A DNA stretch of 64,000 nucleotides, taken from Leucaena leucocephala. Its lineage: Eukaryota; Streptophyta; Magnoliopsida; Fabales; Fabaceae. The position numbers and the translations under genes were made by a program. Of this stretch, positions 10,501 through 22,440 are shown in pieces. Position 1 is the first letter of the stretch. Each line of letters opens with the position of its first letter. The notes under the pieces are model-generated. The model worked only from the letters and a program-made list of their open reading frames with translations. It was not told the DNA's origin and did no database searches. Location: assembly GCA_037074615.1 (NCBI GenBank), contig CM073551.1, positions 14,631,750 to 14,695,749 of the forward strand, written 5' to 3'.

Positions 10501-13500
10501 ATATGCTTATAATATTATTTATAATTTAATTATTACATAAATAGTCCAACCAAACTATCGGATTGAATTGACTGTTTGAACCATGACCCATTAACTTTTT
10601 CGGCTCGATGTTCGATCTAGTTTTTAAAACATTGATCATAAAAGTTGAAAACAATAAATGAATTAATAATCTAATCATATAATGATCAATCTTTTATCAA
10701 TGGCAAAAAAATATTTTATTAATTTATCTTTAGAGAATAAATTTATTTAATTTAGTTCTTGAATTATTTTCTTTCTATCATATTGATCCATTGCATTAGG
10801 TGAAGGCACTATTACTTAGTAAACTAGTTGACCTGCATACAAAAAAAAGGCTTAAATATATAAAAATTTCTAAATTTTATGTCAATTGTACATAACTTCC
10901 CTAATATTTAAAAATTTAAATTAAAGACCATAATATTTTATATTTTGATTATTAAGTCCATGCCGTTAAAATTGCCTTTAAAGTTAACAATTTTTGTCAT
11001 ATCATAATTTTTATATTTTTTATTATATACTATGTCATTTAAAAAATAACTCTTAGCAATTTAATGTAATTTTAAATAGTTTATATTTTATATTTAAAAT
11101 ACATGGTCAAATAAATATTTCAAATATTTTTAAGCATTTTATACCTTTTAAGTATTTATTTTAAGTATTGAAAAAATATTTTAAATTACATGTCAAGTGT
11201 GAAGTGTTATTTAAATATTTTATAAGTATTTTATTTTAAGTATTTAAAAAAACTTATAATTATATGTTAAGTATTAAATGTTATTTTTTAAATGACATGA
11301 TATAAAATAAAAAGATATAAAAATTATGAAATGATAAAAATTGTTAATTTTAACAGTAATTTTAACAATAGAAGTTTAAAATTAAAACTTGAAACATTAT
11401 AGTCATTAATTTAAATTTTTACAGGTTAAGGATGTTATGCACAACTAACCTAAAATTCAGTGAAGTTTTGTGTATTTTAGTAAATATATATATAATCACA
11501 ATTAATTAATGGTTTGGACTTGCACTAGAGTCCTGCTCAAATTGAGTCATTTTGCCTATGTTTTGAAACTTATTTGATCCAATAAAATTATAATAATAGA
11601 GTAAAGTGACCTTGGTGAGGGAATCCTTGCATTGCTGAAAAAGAAAGTTTGTGTTTCATCCGTTAGCTTTGAAATAAGTTTCATTTTAATTCTTGACCTT
11701 TTTAAATTTTCATTAATATTTTCTATCTTTTAAGATTATAATCCTATAACTTTTAAAATTATAACATTAATTTTTAATGTTAAATTTTTTTAACCTAAGA
11801 TGTTAAAAATTATAACATTAAAATAAATTATTTTTAAAATATGCCAAATTAAAACTTTTAGGGTTGTTTGATAGGAGGGATTTGGAGGGGAGGGGAGGGA
11901 AAATTTTTCTTAAGTTGGATTTAAAAAAATTCGAGAAGTGAGGTTCTAAAATTTTAATAAAGATAAAATGTAAGATAAAAGAGTAAAAAAAAATTAATTA
12001 AAAGCTCTTACCTTCGTCATACTAAATCTCTAAATTACTTTTAACCGTTTGCAAAATTTTTAGCTAAATCTATTTATAGATGTTTATAGTAAAAAATGTG
12101 TTTGAAAATTTTAAATTATAAATTTAAATAATTTATATAATCTCTCAAACTTATATCATTTATACTATGTGATGAACAAAAATGTGTTTGAAATATGTTT
12201 TTAACCATTTAAAAGAAACTAAATGGAGAGGCAATGGAGAAAACCGATATATGTGCCTCTCCATTGAGGGCGGGTGTAGTATTTTTTTTTTTTTAATATT
12301 AGACTACCCTACTTATGTTTATAATCAAAACTAAACCGTTTTGCCTAAATAGATAGGCAATTAGAGAAGACCCCTCGCCAGTGACTTTTTGTCTCCTATG
12401 CTTGTTTGTCTTTTCCCAACCTAATTTGTATCAGTTCATAGATTTGGCCTTTCCCAATTGGAGTAGCCTTTTCTTGAGTTTCTATCCGTTAGTTAAGGTT
12501 TTAGCCTTTCAATTGGTGAATATGTGAAATATATATTTATTTAGAGCGTTTCGATCTTTAGGTAGTACTACTTTATTATAGTTCCAATCGCAGCTCTTAG
12601 AGAGGCATCTTAGTTCCCAAGTGTCTAAGTTTATGCTTAATAGTAATTGACAGCTCGCCCTGCCCAACATTAATATCGCCTAAGAGAAATAAAGACTTCG
12701 CTATATCTTTGGATCATAGGTGAGTTCAACTCTTTTTCAAAATACTTTGTACCAAAAATAAAAACTAAGGTTCAGCCCAAACCTTTAATATGTATCCTTT
12801 TATCTTTTTAATAAATTATTTTGCTTTGATTTGGTGAATTAAAAAATCATTTCGTTGAATCAGTTGCCATAGGTAGCCAACTATATATGACTCAATTGTC
12901 ACCTCTTTGCTTTATAACACGTTTGTGAATTATAAACTTAACTACATAAAAAAATCATTCAGTTTCGTCTTAGTTAATTGAAGTTTGTTTAATGTTTAAT
13001 TCTTAATAATGTAATTTGGACCCTTCCAATCCATTTATAATATTGAAAAACTAAAAAGTTATATTCTTTATAATTGAGACTTATACTGTTATTAGATGAT
13101 GATGAGAAAAAATAGGGAGAAAAACTGAACGAGAAAAACTTGGAATAAAGAGAAGAGAAGAAAAAATAGTTTTCTTCTTCTATTTGGATTCACATAAAAA
13201 AACAGAAAAAGAAAAAAAAAATCGACTAATCTTCCTTATAAGTATAAATCTATAGAGGTCTCTTTTGTCCTTCTCTTTCAAGTTTCATTATGGGTTGGAC
13301 TTTGAGGCTTCAATGTAGAATGGTTCTCCGATAGAGGAGTGTTCTCTTATCTCTCTCTTCCCAGTTGGTCACCACTACCACTTTCTACATCAATCTTATG
13401 TAGTTTTTCTCCCTTTTCCACTCCATCTATCCTCTCAAACTAGTGGGGTAGAATCGTTCTTTCTAGCTTCCTAAACATGGTTCGTAGACATCATCACACA

Positions 13501-13785
13501 GCAGGCAATATGGTTGGGATGAAAGTAGGGAAACGGGCCATTAAAGCTTTTACCCAGGTTTTAACTATACAAACTCTCCTTGTAAAATTTTCCTCCTAAT
13601 ACCATAATTAACACATTAAACCATTTATTCAACTACTATGGTAGAAAAGGATAAAAGTTAATCAATAGCTATCATAGTAGAAAAGAGTTTCATTAACCTT
13701 TCCAAAGTTAATCATGGTAAAAAAATAGATTAGTAAAACAATTGAAACTCTACTATAGTTATAAAAGAATTTTTTTTGTCAAACA
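10501..13785. other. AT-rich intergenic region, no gene found
   Basis: Over 3 kb without a supported gene. A GGTTGTTTGATAGGAGGG phrase near 11864 resembles a MITE terminus, but no partner end was found. Near 12228-12268 two CTCCATT/AATGGAG phrases form an imperfect inverted repeat. From about 13625 several copies of a [C/T]ATGRTAGAAAAG motif begin and resume at 36349-36520, so the copia element has split one motif-rich repeat. Confidence 0.4.
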
Positions 13786-13867
13786 AAAATAAGTAACCAT
13801 GATAGAAAAGACTTTTAAAAATACTTTCATGGTTATAAAGAATTCAAACTATCAAGAAAGATTAACT
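13786..13867. repeat. 82-bp direct repeat, left copy, flanking the copia element
   Basis: The 82 bases immediately left of the copia 5' LTR recur with one mismatch immediately right of the 3' LTR (36268-36349). Copia integrases normally leave 5-bp duplications, so this is far too long for a standard target site. Confidence 0.85.
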
Positions 13868-14343
13868 TGTGAGATATTTATTATATTATATAACCTATTT
13901 ATATATTAATTAGGACAATTAATAAATATTTCTGAGTGTGGCTCGTAGTCATTTGAGTCCAGTCTAAGGTGGGTTAGTAACTCAGTTTATTTAAGGTTAA
14001 TTTTCTTATGGTGGAAATCAACAATCAACAATTCAATTTATCGTACGACTGTTTTCTGAGTCCAGAGCGAGACCTAATTTCTCATCTCCCTCTCAAAGGT
14101 TCCCCACTGGTGACAGCAGTTCACAAGTTGCCATCACTGTGCCTAATCACCAGTTGGAAGAGCCTGTCGATTATCTGGCATTCCTTCTTGATTCACAGGT
14201 GTCTCAGGTTCATTCTAGTTCTTCTCAGATTCAGATCAATAGAGCTAATGGCAAGAGGTAATTTTGAGTTTTCGCTGCATCTTATATTGTGTATATGATA
14301 ATCTGGAGTGATTATTAGGCATTTGAGATGTTTATTTTCTAAT
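13868..14343 (+). mobile_element. Copia 5' LTR
   Basis: Starts TGTGAGATATT and ends near TTTTCTAATA, just before the primer-binding site. It aligns end to end with 35795-36269. The apparent 96-codon ORF inside (14008-14298) lies in LTR sequence and is not a gene. Confidence 0.88.
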
Positions 14344-14346
14344 ATG

Positions 14347-14360
14347 TGGCATTAGAGTCT
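14347..14360 (+). other. Copia primer-binding site (degenerate)
   Basis: TGGCATTAGAGTCTGG is a mutated form of the usual TGGTATCAGAGC tRNA-Met primer site and lies right after the 5' LTR. Confidence 0.65.
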
Positions 14361-16043
14361 GGTTTAAGATCACCCTTGCCTTACTTATTGATCTTTAATT
14401 CTCAAGAGTAACAATATGGGAGAGAATAAGGAATATATGGAACCCTTTGTTATTTTTTTATAACTTTTTTTTTCTTTCTTTCCTTTGTCGTTCTGCTTGA
14501 CCGGCAGCGAGAGTGGGAGAGAAGAGTCGCTGTCCTAGCCATGAAATCACCTGGTGCAGGTCTCTCGAACCACTGAAGACTGTGGTGATAGCCACCGTCT
14601 CAGTTGCCGCCATGAAACTCGCTGGAGACAGAAAAAACACTATCGTCTGGTGTGGAGACCACCGGGAAACAGCTGTGAGTATCGCCAATGTTCGCTGGCG
14701 TCACCATTGCTGGAAGAGGTGTCACCGTGAGAGGTCAACAAGGGCTGGAGTCGCTACTAGAACAACCAGAGATCGCTCGCAGGCGTCGCTATCGTGGGGA
14801 GATACCGCAGCAGCAGTAGGTCCCCTGCACAACATGTCCCTGAGTCTGGTTGACCTAACCCAACTTAGGGAAGCAAGCACCCAAACCGTTTCACTAAAAA
14901 GGGCTGGGCTCCGCTTTTTACAACAACAAAAAAAATTAGGCCGTCCCTGTTAGGTGTCTGCTTAAGCGTCTGTTATTTTTGTTTGTAAGAAGCATCCTAC
15001 TGGGCCGGATTGGTTTTGGGCCTTAAAAAAAAAAACTTCTGGGCTGCACACTATCTGGGCCGCCAGAAACGAAATATTTTGTTGTTGTTGTGTGTTTGAT
15101 TTCTGGAATTGCATTTTGGGCTTGAATTTCTGTTTTTATTTCTAAAAAAACATTTTGGGCTCCATTTTGAGACATTTGTGTTTGGGCCATATAGTTTTAT
15201 TTTCAGAAAAATATTTTTGGCTATTTAATTTGATTTTACAGAATATTTTAATTACTATTACATGCACTGTAAATGTTTAAATTAATTTCTCTATTATTTT
15301 AATATTTGGAAAAGGTGTTTACAAATTTTAATTTTTCTATGTTATTTAATTGCCTATTTTGTAAATTAATTTTTCCTTGGGTAATTCAATTAACTATTTA
15401 ATTTTGTAGAAACCTTTTGAGTTGAAATTAATTTATTAAATATTTTTTGGGTGCATGAAATACTGAGAGAATTTAAATTAAATTATTTAGTCACATTTGT
15501 TGATTAAATTACATGATATTTAGTCATATTTGTTAATTAAATTAATTTATTAAATACTCCATTAAGTTGTGCATATTTAGATTTATATGCATGTTATTGA
15601 TATTTGTGATTAGTATACAATTTTGTGAGGAGTAGACACAGCATCCTTATTTATTGAATTTTTGTTGCATGCCTTAATTAATCACATTTGGATTTAAAAT
15701 ATCATTAGTAATTAAATGTATAGTTATAATTATCTTTGCCCACAGGTAGATATTTCATAATTGTACATTTAATTAGGGGGAGAATTAATTACTCTATTAC
15801 GTTGTGCATATTTGGATTTTCAATGTACATGAATGATATTTGAGATTAGTATGCAATTCTTTGAGGAATAGCCACAACATCCTTGTTTATTGAATTTGTT
15901 GCACGCATTCATTAATCACATATGGATTTGAAATATCAATTGTAATTAAATGTATAACTATGATTTATCTTTGCCCACAAGTAGATATTTTATTAATTGT
16001 ACATTTAATTAGGGTGTAATAGAATGGCCTTGTTATTTTCTAA
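14361..16043 (+). repeat. Long copia leader with a 240-bp tandem duplication
   Basis: About 1.7 kb precede the MITE and gag. There are open frames near 14513-14953, but they have no recognisable domain. From about 15533 to 16018 a block of roughly 240 bp is present twice in tandem. Each copy contains GTGCATATT, GATTAGTAT, CAACATCC or CAGCATCC, TCTTTGCCCACA and TACATTTAATTAGGG. A third partial echo (GTCTTTACCCATAGATAGAC) is near 16648. Such repeats are common in LTR-element leaders; no function is shown. Confidence 0.6.
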
Positions 16044-16568
16044 GGGTGTGTTTGGATTAGCTTTTGGAGAATAGATTCTGGGAAGAATAGATGTTGAGAA
16101 GAATAGATTTTGGGAAGAATATATTTTGGGAATAGAGATGTTTGGATGATTAGTAGCAGAATCACTTTTTATATTGGTAAATTACTAAAAAGTGTATGAT
16201 TTGATTAAAAGTAAGAGAGAGGAAAGATGATAGAGAAAAAAGGGGAGAGAGAAGAGAGTGTAGAGAGGAGAGAGGAGAGAGAAAAAGAGATATAAGAGAA
16301 GAGAGAGGAAAGATAAAAAGAGAGAAAGAGAGGAGAGAGGAAGGAGAAGAGAGGGTGTAAGAAAAAGTAGGGGTAGAATAGTAATTGGATAATCCATAAC
16401 CTAGGTTTCAAACCAAAAGCTATTTTCAGTGGCTTATTCAAAACCTAGGTTTCAAACCGAGGTTTTGGCCAAAATCAATTTTCAACAAAAATGACTGTTT
16501 GTGTAAAAAATTTGCAAACCACGGTTTTGGCTAAAATCAATTCTTAGAATTGATATCCAAACACACAC
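16044..16568. mobile_element. Complete PIF/Harbinger-type MITE
   Basis: The termini are GGGTGTGTTTGGAT and ATCCAAACACACAC (13 of 14 inverted match), flanked by TAA on both sides (16041-16043 and 16569-16571). TWA target duplications and a GTGTTTGG-type terminus are hallmarks of Tourist-like MITEs. The 525-bp body contains an AG-rich tract (16205-16370) that is spuriously open on the minus strand. Related copies lie at 6417-6905 and 61020-61570. Confidence 0.82.
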
Positions 16569-16820
16569 TAAGTAGCCCACAGGTATTGAAAAATTACGAA
16601 TGCGTTCTAGTTCCATCATTTGAGATAAATACATGCTATGCTAATGTCTTTACCCATAGATAGACATTGTTGATACGTATTTATATTGCTTGCATGCTAC
16701 ATTTAAGATAAGCATGCATACATGGCACAGTGACTTGTGATTGCTTCAATTTTTACTAGTGAGCTTATTTGTATATTTGTATGTTTTCATTTTATAGATC
16801 CAATTGCTGCCCCCAGGATT

Positions 16821-17052
16821 ATGGCTGATGTAAGCAACAAAACAATCTTAGATGGAAGCATTAACTATGCTGACTGGAGAGATGATATTTTGCTGCAGCT
16901 TGGTTTCTAAGAGTTGGATTATGCCTTGAGGTATGAAAAACCTCCTAGACCTGATGATGCCTCGATGACAGAGAGGCAAAGGAAAGGTATAATATGTGGG
17001 GGCGGAGTAACCGCTCATTTCTTCTACTTATGCAACAAAGGATCACCAAAAG
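16821..17052 (+). pseudogene. Copia gag, N-terminal part
   Basis: Translation from the ATG at 16821 gives KTILDGSINYADWRDD and ELDYALR, matching the 'L.G.NY..W...' start of copia Gag proteins. There is an in-frame stop after LLQLGF and a frameshift near 16985. The 5' piece is cut off by the solo LTR at 17053. Removing the LTR and one AAAAG copy joins the phrase LLLMQQRITK to the AIPKCDTAKGYLKALDKQF phrase in one frame, showing exactly where the insertion went. Confidence 0.8.
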
Positions 17053-20000
17053 TGAAACATCCTTCCTTTCATATGTCTTAGGGACCATTTAGTAGCATTT
17101 AGAACCACTTTCAAGGTCATTGAAGTCCAATATCTCAATCTGGAGTTTTACTCTTATCGAGTACTGTTCACTATGAAAATTTCAGATGAGTGACCTGACT
17201 TCGAAAAATCATAACTAATTCTAGAAAAATTGAAATGAAGTGGTTCCAATTTCTAAATGAAGATAACTCAATTATATTTCAGGGAAAATGACTAGTTGAC
17301 CATTAATTGACCAAGTCAACGTCAGTTAACGTGTCAACTTTATTGTTCATTCCACATTTTTCTCCTGAATCCAGCATTCTGGTCTCAACTTTGATAATTT
17401 ATATCTTCATGTGTAGACATACAAATGAGACATTATATATATAAAATCGAAGCTTGGTATGTCTAATATTTACCATAAAAATTTCATACATTTATTCATC
17501 CATTTACTATTTTTAATTATTTATCAAACATGACTAGATCACCACGTGTTACTGTTCACAGTGGTAAATTTCAGCATTTCTACTTTGCATACATATGCAT
17601 ACATCCATCATACATTAGTCAAACATGACAAACAACACTTATTATTAATTAATAAGTTGTTTTACAATCTGGGTATGTACAAAATTTCCCATATCTCTAT
17701 TACATCTTTTTCTGCCTGAAATCCGGCAGCATAACCGCTACGCTTTATCTTCAGGAAGTAACTGATCTTGTACCGATTCGGTAATTCCTGTGAGAACTAC
17801 CATTCTACGTAAGTACCCAGGAAAGACTGGATGAACCGGCTAGGTCCACTCACTTCCAACCTCCTTAGACAGTACCTACGTACACAGTACGTATCAGCTG
17901 CTTTCCTTATTTTGTCATAATTTCGGCAGCATAACGGCGTCTCTTAAAATTCCCAGAATTCATTTTGACATAACCTCCCCTGTAATGGTTTACTTATTGG
18001 GATGAGATTCGGGGGAATCTCAGTAGCAACAATCATAACAATATATGTAATGCAGAGTGACAGTGCTTGCTTGTGATTGTGTACAGATAAGTATACCGCG
18101 TGCTTCCATGCTTAATAACATATGATCATAGCATTATAGCAGAGCTTCAGACATAACATATAAGACAACAATCCAACCAAACAATAGCACAACAAATCAC
18201 AAAGTCATTACATAAAAGCTAGGATTAGTTACTACCTCAAAAGCTCAGCAGAGCTCTACTATCTCTATTCTGCTTCCAGCTCCGCCAGAACTTCCTTTCT
18301 TTCTTTCTTCCTCTCACTTTCTCTCTCTAGCACCTCCTCCTCTCTCTAAAATGCCTCTTGGCCGTGCAGCACATGAATGAAAGGGGGGGTATTTATAACC
18401 TCCTCCAATGGCAATCTCGTAGTTTCCATGAACTTTGATCCTGCGGTCCTGGTTTTTCCTGGATTTTCCTATTTTTCTTAATTCCTCCTTTACTGCATCA
18501 TGCATGATATCATTAGGACACCTCACCAGGACACCTTAGCTCCACATTTATCACATGTCTGAAATCCTGGACACCTCAGCAGCTGACTCAGCATACTGAC
18601 TCACCGGTCCAGTATCTTGCCTCGTAATACGTGTCCTCAACTTTTTCTTCTGCCTTTAAGATTGCGCCATGTGGCACCTGGAAGGGACCTTTCACGCCTT
18701 CCAATGATATTCAGATAAATCCAGGACTTTATCTGATCACCTCCTCGGTTATCGTGCCGACCGAGTAACTTTACTTTATTGAAACAGCATTAAAATAATA
18801 TTTTAATGCCACTTTTCCCACACATTACTGGGCCTACGTTTTTTGGGCTCTGGGAATGTTGTCTTGGATCCTGATCAAGCCCAAGTACTCTGATAGCTCG
18901 ATTCCCAAGAAACAGCCCTTGGCAAATTACCAAAATACCCTTGGGTTCCCTTTCTTGCACTATTTTAACCCTAAGGGTAAAATCGTCATTTCATACCCTT
19001 TTGTACTCTGTCAGGGTATATACTGACTCTCAGTAACTTTATCTGTATGTACCTTGGCTTCTGGGCCTGTCCAGAATTACCAAAATACCCTTCATTCATC
19101 TATTACACTTTTGTACAACACAGGGGCATTTTCGTAATTTCGCACTTTTCCGGGGTTCTGCCGGACACTGGCCCACCTATCAGTCCAAGTATCTTACTGG
19201 GCCTCTGTTGGCGCCATTATTGGGCCTTTCTGGGTCCAATATCCTCATGGCACGCATTACGAGGAATCTTCCCTCGTTAATAATTATTGAATATTTTATC
19301 TATTATTCACCGTTTATACACCTATCCAGACACCGGCTCCTTCTGTCCGATACATTGGCCTGCGGTGTTCAGGCATCCCTGTGAGTCATATCAGTCATCT
19401 GACTGAGGTCATCCGAACTCATTCAGTCCCTTTTTAAATACCGATAAATCTCCCTATCGGATACCCGGAGGCCTCACACTCCGTCTGGATTTTCTAATTT
19501 GCGAATAACTTTTTCTACAGGCCTCCTATCGGTATTCTGTCAGTTTCCCGACATCCGTCCCATAAGGATATATCATCCTGTATTTTCTCACCTAGATCTG
19601 AATTCTAGGATATCCGGTATGAATTTTTATAACTTTTGGACGATCAGTCCATTTCTGGCTATCTGGAGTCTTCAAAAATTCCTGTATTAAGCTAGATTAC
19701 CGAGCGTCACTTGCTCTCTCTACCGGTGAAATCTGGGACTGAAATGCTTTCGGACAGTCCAAACCACTTCCGGCCTGACTTTCTTTAATTACAATTTAGC
19801 CCCAGGGAACTTTTCTTCTTTTCATTTAAGTCCCTTTTTATTTGGCTAAAATTACACTTAAGAACCCCACATTTTTGTCTACTTTCCTTTTTGGCCTTGA
19901 AACTTTCCATAATTGCACTTAAGTCCTTTCATTTCCTTTACTAGGTTTAGGGGCATTATTGTCTTTTCATATTTTACCAGAGTATTCTCTGGCCCTGGTC

Positions 20001-20656
20001 AACTATCCAGATACCCCTTCTTGACTGTCTAACCTTAGCCAAATGACCAAAATACCCTTTACTCATTCTTCAGTTATTCTATAACATAAGGGCATTTTCG
20101 TCATTTTGCACATTTTTCCCGGACACCGGCCCCTCTTACCACTGAACTGATATTATGGGCATGGGCCTTCCCTGGTGTCACTACGGGCCTTAGACAACAC
20201 TGTATGGCCTCTGGCCATAGTCCGATCATCTCTATTCGGACTGCCATTCCTTTACCGATTATAACTGTAATTTCCCATCTTCGAGAATTTTTACAGAAAA
20301 ATCGGGACCTCAAATCAAAATTCTGTGTTGCGTCATTCAATCCGGAATCATTTTCTCTATCTTTCGGTATTTTCAGATATTTTATCCGGACCGGGCTATT
20401 TTGGCCTGAAAGTACGCTCCCGCGCACACTTTTCCAAAAATGACCATTTTACCCCTGGTCACATTTCTAATTCTTTCATACACATAGAGACCTCATATGC
20501 ACATTTCACAGTTTAGTGAAATGATCAGCATAATTTTCTCTATTTTTTGGCAAAATATGGTACTCATCGGCTACCAGCCCGATCTTTCCCATAATTACGA
20601 TTATGCCCTTGATTTCTCTTTCTGGCATCTCTAGGCCTAAAATTTAGGGTGTTACA
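17053..20656 (-). mobile_element. Solo LTR of the large-LTR gypsy family
   Basis: This 3604-bp block begins TGAAACATCC and ends GGTGTTACA on the plus strand (minus-strand TGTAACACCC start). It is flanked by AAAAG on both sides (17048-17052 and 20657-20661). It aligns with the LTRs at 22441-26038 and 30382-33965, with scattered substitutions and small indels, so it is a different, older copy. The TGTAACACCC start and several-kb length fit Tekay/Del-type chromoviruses; that lineage call is inference. A perfect 5-bp duplication plus the lack of an interior indicates LTR-LTR recombination after insertion. Short ORFs inside are incidental. Confidence 0.93.
18388..18397 (-). promoter_or_regulatory. 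Predicted LTR TATA box (solo LTR)
   Basis: The minus strand reads TATAAATACC, then a run of Cs and a CT/GA-rich transcribed leader. It is conserved in all three LTRs. Transcription toward lower coordinates would start about 30 bases downstream. Confidence 0.55.
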
Positions 20657-20886
20657 AAAAGCATTTGGGGAGCAATCCCTAAGTGCGACACAGCTAAAGG
20701 ATACCTAAAAGCTTTAGATAAGCAATTCAAGCTGACAGACAAGCAGATGGGTGGTGCCATCGTGTCTGAATTATGTGCTAAGAGGTTTACAGGTATTGGC
20801 GGTGTGAGGCAACATGTAATGGAGATGAGAGGTATGCTTTCATCGTGTGTTACTTTTGAATCTAACTTTTATAGCGTTAATGATGA
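20657..20886 (+). pseudogene. Copia gag, second part
   Basis: This continues the Gag reading interrupted at 17052: CDTAKGYLKALDKQF, ELCAKRFTG and GVRQHVMEMRGM are the conserved mid-Gag blocks. It passes almost directly into protease sequence (TWWIDTG, about 20888). The zinc-knuckle region and the end of Gag are deleted. Confidence 0.8.
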
Positions 20887-22440
20887 CACTTGGTGGATTG
20901 ACACTGGTTTGATGATCCACATTTTGACTACCACACAGGGCTTTCTGTCAAGCAGGCCTCCACATCCCAATGAGGAAACTGTCCTTTCAGGCAGTGGGAG
21001 AGGAGGTCCTGTGAAAGCCGTTGGAACTTTATGATGTGTTTTATGTTCCCTCTTACAAAAGGAATTTGATTTCTATGTCAAAACTCATTCCATTTGATTA
21101 TCATTTATTCTTTCTAAGAACCTTATGACTTTGAAAAGGGATTCTGTTTTGATTGCGAATTTAGTTATGATTGATGGCTTATTTAAAATTGTTTTTGATT
21201 CGCCTCAATCTTTTCCTGTTTCTCTTGGTACTAAGAGAAGTGTCATCGATGAGAATTCTTATAGCCTTTGGCATATGAGATTGAGACATATCTCCGTTGA
21301 CAGAATCAAAAGGTTAAACAAAAAAGGCATTCTTCCATCTTTGAACCATTCGAAATTTGTGTGGACTGCATAAGAAGAAAGTAGACCAATAAGTCACATA
21401 AAGGGGCTAAGAGAAGTTCTGAATTGCTAGAAATTGTACACACGGATATTTGTTTTCCTGATTTGATTGCGCATGGTCAAAGGTGCTTTATCACCTTTAT
21501 TGATGATTACTCACAATACATGTATGTCTACATACTTTATAATAAAAGTGAGGTACTAGATACTTTCAAGGAATATAAAGCGGAAGTATAAAAATAGATT
21601 GGAAAACCAATCAAGATCGTGAGATCAGACAGTGGTGGTGAGTATTATGGCAGATACACTAGTGAAGGACAAGCGTCAGGTCCATTTATTGATTTTCTTT
21701 GAGAGCAAGGTATAGTAGCCCAATATACTATGCCTGGATCACCTGACATGAATGATGTAGCTGAAAGAAAAAATAGGACCTTGTTGGATATGGTTAAAAG
21801 CATGATGAGTAGCTCCAAACTATCACCTTCTCTGTGGAAGGAAGTACTCAAGACATCCACATACATATTAAACAGGGTTCCAATAAAGGCAGTGTCTAAG
21901 ACACCCTTTGAAATCTGGAAAGGATGGAAACTCAGTTTAAATCATTTCAAGGTATGAGGTTGTCCTGCTGAAGTAAGAGTGTACAATCCACAAGAGAAGA
22001 AGCTGGACCCCAAGACCATTAGAGCTTACTTTGTAGGCTATGCGGAGAGGTCTAAGGGTTATAAGTTTTATTGTCCTCCACCTTCTAAAAGGTTTGTAGA
22101 GTCTAGAAATGCCAAGTTTCTTGAGAATGATGTGATTAGTGGGAGTGATTGTCCAATAGATGATCGCATAGAGTGAACCACTGACGTCATTCATGAAGGG
22201 ACATCGATAGTTAATGATGTAGATCCTGTGGCTCAAGTTGACGATGTTGAACAAGACGGATATATACCGAATGGTCAACCTATCACACAAGTGGAACCAC
22301 CATAAGATGTGATAAAGGATGTCCTTATTCAGCAACCTGGATCAACCCAAGAGGTTAAATTAAGGAGGTCATCTAGAGAAAGAAGACCGGTATTACCTGA
22401 TAACTACGTAGTATATTCTGCTGAAGTTGACTATGATATA
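20887..22440 (+). pseudogene. Copia protease remnant and integrase
   Basis: Near 20891 WWIDTGLMIHI is the aspartic protease site, with the usual DSG.S/A changed to DTGL. Around 21255-21370 LWHMRLRHIS is the GAG-pre-integrase zinc-binding block. The integrase core follows: the HTDIC stretch, SDSGGEY (near 21626) and the glutamate block NDVAERKNRT (near 21755). At 22340-22425 RRSSRERRP is the usual linker before reverse transcriptase. Stops at about 21588, 21700, 21957, 22174 and 22303, plus frameshifts, show decay. The complete gypsy element interrupts at 22441; removing it with one ATATA copy keeps the frame VDYDISVEND open across the junction. Confidence 0.88.

Noticed and set aside
12228..12268. 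Possible small hairpin RNA or MITE end
   Set aside because: The inverted repeat is short and imperfect, with no flanking duplication or partner copy.
14008..14298. 96-codon ORF, nearly repeated at 35934-36254
   Set aside because: Both copies lie inside the copia LTRs; similarity reflects LTR duplication, not a gene family.
14513..14953. 146-codon ORF in the copia leader as a captured gene
   Set aside because: Higher GC and open, but composition is Arg/Thr-rich without any recognisable domain or splice pattern, and the opposite strand is also open.
16185..16441. Hydrophobic Leu/Ser-rich ORFs on the minus strand
   Set aside because: Complement of the AG-rich tract of a MITE; the same artefact occurs at 6509-6724 and 61172-61387.
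18314..18526. 70-codon minus-strand ORF repeated in three LTR copies
   Set aside because: It spans the TATA box and transcribed leader of the LTR. It has no domain and its repetition is explained by LTR identity.
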